From contig JBAYJC010000003.1 in assembly GCA_041665285.1 (NCBI GenBank), forward strand, positions 62,001 through 126,000: 64,000 nucleotides of DNA, read 5' to 3'. A program made the translations under genes and the position numbers. Position 1 is the stretch's first letter; every line of letters starts with the position of its first letter. Of this stretch, positions 59,601-64,000 are shown one piece after another. Origin of the DNA: JBAYJC01 sp041665285. GTDB taxonomy: Bacteria > Patescibacteriota > Patescibacteriia > 2-12-FULL-60-25. The notes beneath the pieces are model-generated. The model searched no databases, was not told the origin of the DNA, and saw only the letters and a program-made list of their open reading frames with translations.

Positions 59601-62473
59601 GTACCGCTATTTTCGTTTGTTACATACGCATAGTGCCCGTTCACATACACGCCCACGGGCATATCGCCTCCAGAATAGGTGCTTGTCACAAAGGCATAGG
59701 CCGAAGAGGTCGATGTCCGTTCGTAGATGGCCAACTGGTCCGTACTGCTATAAGTAACAAACGTATATTTCCCCTGCGTCACAGCCATGTTTGGCGTCGC
59801 ATCAATCAATGATGTCGTCGAAGAAGCAACGGATGTACTTCCAGATATCGGCAAGAATGCCGCATTTTTTGAAACCGTGAGATACGATGACGTTGTGGTC
59901 GTCACTCCTAATGTCGTTGTGTAGGTATCTGTGAGGAATGCGGTGCCTGTCACATTAATATTTTCAGAAACATAGGCGTCACCCAACACCTCAAACAATG
60001 CATAGTCTGTTGTCGTAGCGATTCCGCCAAGCACCGCGGCATTCACACCTGTTGCAAGGTGCGTCACGAGATTATCTGTAGATGTAGTCCATCCTCCGCC
60101 CGCGCCTCCACCGCCAGAAGGCCATGCACTAAGCGTTTGACCACCAAGCGTCATGGAGCCAAGCACAGCGAAATTCGTTGTTGTGGCGTTTGTGGATGTT
60201 GAATTGCCAAGATAGGCATCAAAGCGCAAATCTTCACGACCAAAGGCAAAAAGAAGATCTGACGTGGGCAAAATATATCCTCCTCCAGGGCTTAGATACA
60301 TGTTCCCCGTGACAGAACTTAGCGCTAAGTCTCCTGTAGACGTAACGGAAAAGCCTCCATCCGTTTTCCAAATGTACCCATCTCCATATTTCGTGGACGC
60401 CGCACCCACGATGAACTCACCATTTGTATAAACAGACGTTGCAGAGCCAATATTTCCTCCAACAAATAGATCGTCTCCATTGATGGAGAACATGCTATTC
60501 ATGATAATCTGCTTTGTGGAGGTACCGATGAGCAAATTTCCCAAGATCGTGGAGGTCGAACCTATGGCGCTCACGGCAAGAGCACCCGAAGACATAATAC
60601 CAGGCTCCCCCACATTTAATCCGCCAGAAACCTGCAAATGCTCAGAAATATCGACATTGCCTCGCACATAGGTATTTCCCAACTCAGCCGCGTGAGCAAG
60701 CAAGGCGTTTGTTTCCAGCCCTCCAAGATCAACCGTGTCAAAGAGATAAGGCGCTCCAAATACCACGGCGTGCGCTTTTCTCCCTACAACAGAAAACCCA
60801 AGCATCTGCGCTGACCATGGATCAAATTCCCCCAGCTTTCTGATATATCTCGGATTCTCCATGTCATATACCACCATGCCAGATGAAAGCGCCACATAAA
60901 GGTAACGGCCGGAAATGGCTAAGGAGTTGAACGCTGGAGATGCCGAAGAAACGGTAAAGGTCCCGGCAATCTGGATATCAGATGGGTTTGCGATATCAAA
61001 GATGCTCGCATTTGTCCCGTTATATTCGAGCGCGTACGCGTATCTTCCATTCACCGCAATGTCTCCGGTGACGTATCCTGTCACAGAATCCAACTGCGTT
61101 ACATTTTGCGGATCGCTAATATCAAGCAAATATGTGGTCGTATCACCGCTTGAACCAACGAACAAACGCGTACCCAATGGTTTCAAAACCGTGGGATTAT
61201 ATCCAAACAAACTGTACGTAGAGAGCAAAACCGGGGCAAGCGGATTTGAGATATCCAATACTTTCAGCGCTCCAACCTGGCCGACGTACAAATACTTTCC
61301 TTGCCCAGCAATACTGCCTGCGGCTAATCCCGTGATGACTCCAACCTTATCGTACATCCTCGCGGGGTTAGAGACATCGAATATCGTAATATCACCTGTG
61401 GTGCTATGAGGGATGTACGCATACCGACCGCTCACATAGATATCAACCGGATAGGTGCTCCTTGTGGAAGTCGTTGCCACCATGAGAGGGGTCGAGGAGG
61501 CAGATGTATCAAACACTGTCACGGTATCTGTATCAGGACCCAGGACGTACGTGTAGCGGCCAAAGGTGCGGATTCTTGCATAACCGCTAAAATAGCCTGT
61601 GCTCGTTGATGCGGTACGGCGCAAACGAGCAACATCCGTAGGAATAATATCTAAGCGCGAGCCTGTGGCATTGAGGTGGTTTGTTTCCAAACCTGTGGCA
61701 TAAGCGCTCCCTGTTTTCTTTACATGAAAAACCGCTGTACCTGTTGCATCTATGCCACGCATGATGAAATCCAGATCATCATTTGCCCCAGAAGAACGTA
61801 CATCAAGGGCCGAACGAGCTCCTGTTGCCGTGCTCGTAGAGGTCTGGTTAATGGTAAAAAGCGTTGTGCCATCAGCCGCTGAGCTTGAGGCGTACATGCC
61901 TTGCAGCATTTCTGAATTGAATGCCTGCGGAACCGCCATAAGACGCTTGCGAGGAGTCATTTCACTATCCGCTTCAATCGTGATGCCAAGGTACAAGCCA
62001 TCCGTATTCCAAAGAACCGCATCACTAAGAGCATTTTGCGTGCCTCCTTCTGCAGACGTATCGCCCAAGGCAATGGTAAATAGTCCGCTCGCTACTGTGA
62101 CTTGAAGCGCTGTTGGCGAAAACAGCGTCCCTGATGCCGTCCAAATCGGGTCTGTACCAACGGTAGGGGTGTCGTAAATATTGAACTTGATGTTGTACGT
62201 GCCATCAACCACTGCCGCGCCCGCATCATTCAAAAGTTTTGCCTGATAATTGATCTGCCGATTTATGCCGGTTGCCGCTTGTACATCCGTTGCAGAGCCG
62301 AGAAGCAACCCAACAGACAACAAAAGTGCGGCGCCAAGAGTAATGGGCTTACAAAGGAAGTTACGAGCAAACCAATGAAACATAGAACGCGGATCTTCCA
62401 GAACTGCGTAATGACTGGCGTACGTCCGTTCGGCGCCAGCAAATGCCTCTCCTGTTTCAGAAGGATAGACCAT
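56684..62473 (-). CDS. Giant secreted LVIVD-repeat / tail-fibre-like surface protein
   Basis: About 1,930 residues. A Sec signal (ITLGAALLLSVGLLLGSATDVQA) follows a 40-residue basic leader if the ATG at 62473 is used. AGGAGG at 62491-62496 is separated from that ATG by a CGGCT-GAAA-AGCCG hairpin. The ATG at 62383 (MFHWF) has no ribosome site and a normal signal length. Two long beta-propeller stretches follow with repeats such as RYTYVLGPDTDTVTVFD, KYLYVGQVGALKVLDISNP and GRYAYALEYNGTNASIFDIANP; these are LVIVD repeats. Tail-fibre-like SAT/TST repeats, a peptidase-G2-like segment (PGDLVVVSQRG, LVGRVPTKV) and a Pro/Glu-rich tail of about 150 residues end it. Likely a CPR cell-surface attachment protein. 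Confidence 0.8.
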   Translation of the reverse strand: MVYPSETGEAFAGAERTYASHYAVLEDPRSMFHWFARNFLCKPITLGAALLLSVGLLLGSATDVQAATGINRQINYQAKLLNDAGAAVVDGTYNIKFNIYDTPTVGTDPIWTASGTLFSPTALQVTVASGLFTIALGDTSAEGGTQNALSDAVLWNTDGLYLGITIEADSEMTPRKRLMAVPQAFNSEMLQGMYASSSAADGTTLFTINQTSTSTATGARSALDVRSSGANDDLDFIMRGIDATGTAVFHVKKTGSAYATGLETNHLNATGSRLDIIPTDVARLRRTASTSTGYFSGYARIRTFGRYTYVLGPDTDTVTVFDTSASSTPLMVATTSTRSTYPVDIYVSGRYAYIPHSTTGDITIFDVSNPARMYDKVGVITGLAAGSIAGQGKYLYVGQVGALKVLDISNPLAPVLLSTYSLFGYNPTVLKPLGTRLFVGSSGDTTTYLLDISDPQNVTQLDSVTGYVTGDIAVNGRYAYALEYNGTNASIFDIANPSDIQIAGTFTVSSASPAFNSLAISGRYLYVALSSGMVVYDMENPRYIRKLGEFDPWSAQMLGFSVVGRKAHAVVFGAPYLFDTVDLGGLETNALLAHAAELGNTYVRGNVDISEHLQVSGGLNVGEPGIMSSGALAVSAIGSTSTILGNLLIGTSTKQIIMNSMFSINGDDLFVGGNIGSATSVYTNGEFIVGAASTKYGDGYIWKTDGGFSVTSTGDLALSSVTGNMYLSPGGGYILPTSDLLFAFGREDLRFDAYLGNSTSTNATTTNFAVLGSMTLGGQTLSAWPSGGGGAGGGWTTSTDNLVTHLATGVNAAVLGGIATTTDYALFEVLGDAYVSENINVTGTAFLTDTYTTTLGVTTTTSSYLTVSKNAAFLPISGSTSVASSTTSLIDATPNMAVTQGKYTFVTYSSTDQLAIYERTSTSSAYAFVTSTYSGGDMPVGVYVNGHYAYVTNENSGTLGIIDISNIASSTLVSTVTLGSVPRFVTGNGRYLITADANVRIFDLANGASPRLLSTWAIPLGNMATGLALQGKYLYVGDGSANQIHVLNIASPYDLSLKSTYTSPDTMATRGLAIQGRYLYVNDGNIAALGVSGVRILDASDDSNLVEINRWIGAEGGCAALYGCMQLAGGYLHLALNANYRVFDVRSPMGLELVDSVLTPDGGSYRLLNVSGGRFGLTMTAFGMFTLDFGGIETANMTAYNTEVGQLNVTQDGRIANTLNVGNGVSVGQGGVYSLGGFSGGTTSTTSTIFGNLAVGTSTIEVTMDPNFFMDGDDLFVQGNIGSATSIYTNGVFTSANLDLAEEYQIRGTAEPGDVLVMDSVSSTTVTKSTGVAYDPKTIGVVSTSPGVLLGRKNGASVALVGRVPVKFSLQNGPISIGDPLAASSLPGFAMKATKPGMIIGRALENANTTSTVVVFINAQYYAGSLLATDGTVAQVTDDLVMAPRAVTSAENPTADSWGLTFRGSAWNGTSAISSDFILANTVTSVATSSFTIKNASTTTLLALDQDGTATIKQDLVIGGKLYPSARGTIQQDKYIYLDDSLSPTTTYMATNADGWQANSSYDFAERYYSPDKLEPGDLVVVSQRGRIHVQRASEPDKMLIGIVSTKPGFVAGAAAPSTHPIALVGRVPTKVSTLKGAIQIGDMLAPSTIPGVAVKAVEAGPVVGQALEDFSGNDIGLVEAYVNPVWWGGDKSVQLAAAEAVADAAAPVFMPQRGFAIIISGATRVHVSFPSVGGYPNVQATPRGEVEGGWWTDNYTDTGFDIVMKQEQTRDIAFTWRVDPTGVDEKVYASDGTSASVDPTTGFMVNGTQTKKPAPEPVVDPAPEPEDIAVTPTSATTTQPAQPTPVVEPEPPQIVPVAEEPVAPEPAVVEPLPVIEPVPTPVVEPVPTPPEPTPEPTPVVEPAVPEPVVVPVVTEAPLPTVESTTTTE

Positions 62474-62682
62474 CCGGCTTTTCAGCCGATCCTCCTGCGA
62501 CACGCCTCGGGGAAACAGCGCTTGTTCTGGCGTGCTAAGCCAGGGAACCGCTGTCTCGTGAAGGCATGTCTATTATACAGAGAAAGGAGGGAAAAAGATA
62601 TTTTTGGCTCAATGATCATTCAGACGCGCTGTGGATAATAATGCCTTACCTGTGCAAATACTGTGGATAAGCTGTGCATAGT

Positions 62683-64000
62683 CTAAGCGACGGCTTGTAA
62701 CGGCACCGGAAGATCCACAATCGTCTCCTGCGCTTCTAGCATATTCACATCCGGAGAAACGAATTTCGCATACCCTTTTTTCTCTGCCGTGATGTAGTAA
62801 ATATTCTTCGAAGCAATAAAACCGTAACGTCCATCCGCGTCCGTCACCTGGGTTTCGAGTAATTTATTGAACTTCTTATCAAAGATACGTACAACCACAC
62901 GCTCTAGCTTCACACGCTTTTTCGCGTCATACACCACTCCCCATTTCACAGGCTTGGTTGGCACAGAGAACTTACGGAAGAGGAAGTAGCTTCCCACCTG
63001 GAACACGCAGAGCCCAGCCATAAGCATAGACGGCACAATCACGAGCGCTCCCACAGAAATAACCATGGTCACAATTCCAGAAGCATTTTGGATTTTGCGC
63101 AGTGTCCGCTTCAATAAGATTATTTTAGGCGTTTCCATTTTCGCTACCGGATCCACAGGAATATTTGGCGTGATAATCGCGTTTTCTTTCACCTCAATGA
63201 CTTCGCCGTGATACAAATCCACGAGCTCAATGTCTTGCTTTTCTTTGAGCATGGACGGGCTCGGAAAAACATACCCTTGTTTTACTGCCTCTATTTTATA
63301 TTTCCCTGGCTTCACGTTCAGCGCAAAGCGACCTTTTGCATCTGTGATGCGTGTCATAAGCACGCGATTTGTTGCACCATCCAACAGACGCACGATCGCA
63401 AGATCAATCGGTGCTTTTGTCAGCGCGTTATACACCAAACCCCACTTTTTTCTCTTACGTCGGCCGAGTAATAAGAACGGCTGTGTGATGAGAAAGCGGA
63501 GGTAGTTAAAAATATTGAAAGCTGATGCCGCAGTCGCCACTGTAGAAACTGCCGCAACCGTGACAACCGGGGCCACCACATTCTTCGTGACAGCAACGAC
63601 CTCCGGTGTGCGCACAGCTTCAACCACCGTATTGACGTCCTGAACAAAATTTTCGGCAATTTTTGTTACTTCTTGCGTAATAACCTGCACATCTTCAACC
63701 ACTTCTTGCACGGTTGGCACAATGCTTGGCGGTGCTGGCTTGATCACAACATCCAGAGCAATGAGATTGTTAGACACGCGAACATCTTGAACCGTCTCCG
63801 TGTAATCATCTTTTGTGGCAACCAAACGATAGTTACCATTAGGCACCTGGAAAAGAAATGTCCCCTGTTCACCCGTGATCAACGGATTCACCTGACCAAA
63901 ACGGGTTGCATCCCATAATTGCGGACTGCCGTTTACAATCTCATAAACCGTAATCTTAGCCCCTTTAACAGCGGTAATGGCATTTCTTGCTCCAGCTTCA
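62683..64000 (-). CDS. Membrane protein with carboxypeptidase-regulatory-like domains, 5' part outside window
   Basis: At least 439 residues; the frame stays open to the right edge, so the N-terminus is missing. Three beta-sandwich repeats of CarboxypepD_reg type are visible: GEQGTFLFQVPNGNYRLVATKDDY, DAKGRFALNVKPGKYKIEAVKQGY and DADGRYGFIASKNIYYITAEKKGY. Between them come a coiled linker (VQEVVEDVQVITQEVTKIAE) and two membrane helices (NYLRFLITQPFLLL; IVTMVISVGALVIVPSMLMAGLCVFQVGSYFLF). The combination is typical of CPR envelope-assembly proteins. It precedes the giant LVIVD gene on the same strand, 210 bp upstream. Confidence 0.75.
   Translation of the reverse strand, partial: EAGARNAITAVKGAKITVYEIVNGSPQLWDATRFGQVNPLITGEQGTFLFQVPNGNYRLVATKDDYTETVQDVRVSNNLIALDVVIKPAPPSIVPTVQEVVEDVQVITQEVTKIAENFVQDVNTVVEAVRTPEVVAVTKNVVAPVVTVAAVSTVATAASAFNIFNYLRFLITQPFLLLGRRKRKKWGLVYNALTKAPIDLAIVRLLDGATNRVLMTRITDAKGRFALNVKPGKYKIEAVKQGYVFPSPSMLKEKQDIELVDLYHGEVIEVKENAIITPNIPVDPVAKMETPKIILLKRTLRKIQNASGIVTMVISVGALVIVPSMLMAGLCVFQVGSYFLFRKFSVPTKPVKWGVVYDAKKRVKLERVVVRIFDKKFNKLLETQVTDADGRYGFIASKNIYYITAEKKGYAKFVSPDVNMLEAQETIVDLPVPLQAVA

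Overview
The window reads as a chromosomal segment of an ultra-small Patescibacteria (CPR) bacterium, probably near Uhrbacteria or Magasanikbacteria. This is inference. It rests on tandem T4SS-type pilin-like proteins with the CPR-style membrane segment, a 1.9-kDa-residue-scale LVIVD-repeat surface protein, FemAB, DUF2207 and YvcK-like genes, leaderless starts, and short core genes (galU, gyrA, ruvA, ruvC, yebC, arfB) scattered singly rather than in their usual operons. No rRNA is present. There are three tRNAs: Leu-TAG, Ala-TGC and Ala-GGC.

Layout: 1-6.3 kb holds pilin-like genes, a lipoprotein operon (EamA transporter, galU, sugar-binding lipoprotein) and a MopE-type lipoprotein. 6.5-14.7 kb mixes a membrane protein, an SDR epimerase, yvcK and arfB with orphan genes. 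14.8-17.8 kb is a duplicated module: two paralogous membrane/coiled-coil genes, two copies of a 117-bp inverted-repeat element, and a RelE-like toxin whose antitoxin is cut by the element. 18-24 kb has orphan paralogs, a DUF2207 protein and a large Asp-rich lipoprotein. 24.4-27.3 kb is a PfkB kinase / BASS transporter / 2-hydroxyacid dehydrogenase operon. 28-35 kb holds Nudix, an HTH plus HhH protein, GNAT, FemAB, MazG-like, a lipoprotein and ruvA. 41-46 kb has a TrmB-like regulator, gyrA and an MBL-fold protein. 46-52 kb is orphan genes plus ruvC and yebC. 52-64 kb is an O-antigen-ligase/TPR protein, a lipoprotein, the giant LVIVD protein and a partial Ig-like/carboxypeptidase-regulatory membrane protein.

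The outstanding feature is 35.2-40.1 kb. A 546-residue protein with an IS110/Nop-like C-terminal region (Transposase_20-type) and an apparently inactive DEDD nuclease domain sits between two tandem arrays of 13 and 32 units. Each unit is a perfect or near-perfect outer stem ending in GAC/GTC, an 11-nt variable stretch, a GTC-GNAA-GAC mini-hairpin, and a second 11-nt variable stretch. The mini-hairpin shows compensatory base changes. This matches the architecture of TIGR-Tas systems (tandem interspaced guide RNA, dual spacer). The larger array has a further level of order: nine unit types repeat as a block of about 609 bp, while nearly all of the roughly 90 spacers differ. A fragment of a gyrA-like 3' end lies just beyond the second array.

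Two gene populations are visible. Core genes have weak or no Shine-Dalgarno sequence and moderate composition. A second set of orphan genes is GC-richer, has strong AGGAG-type Shine-Dalgarno sites, its own TTGACA-type promoter and its own terminator, so each is a stand-alone unit. The tas gene belongs to the second set.
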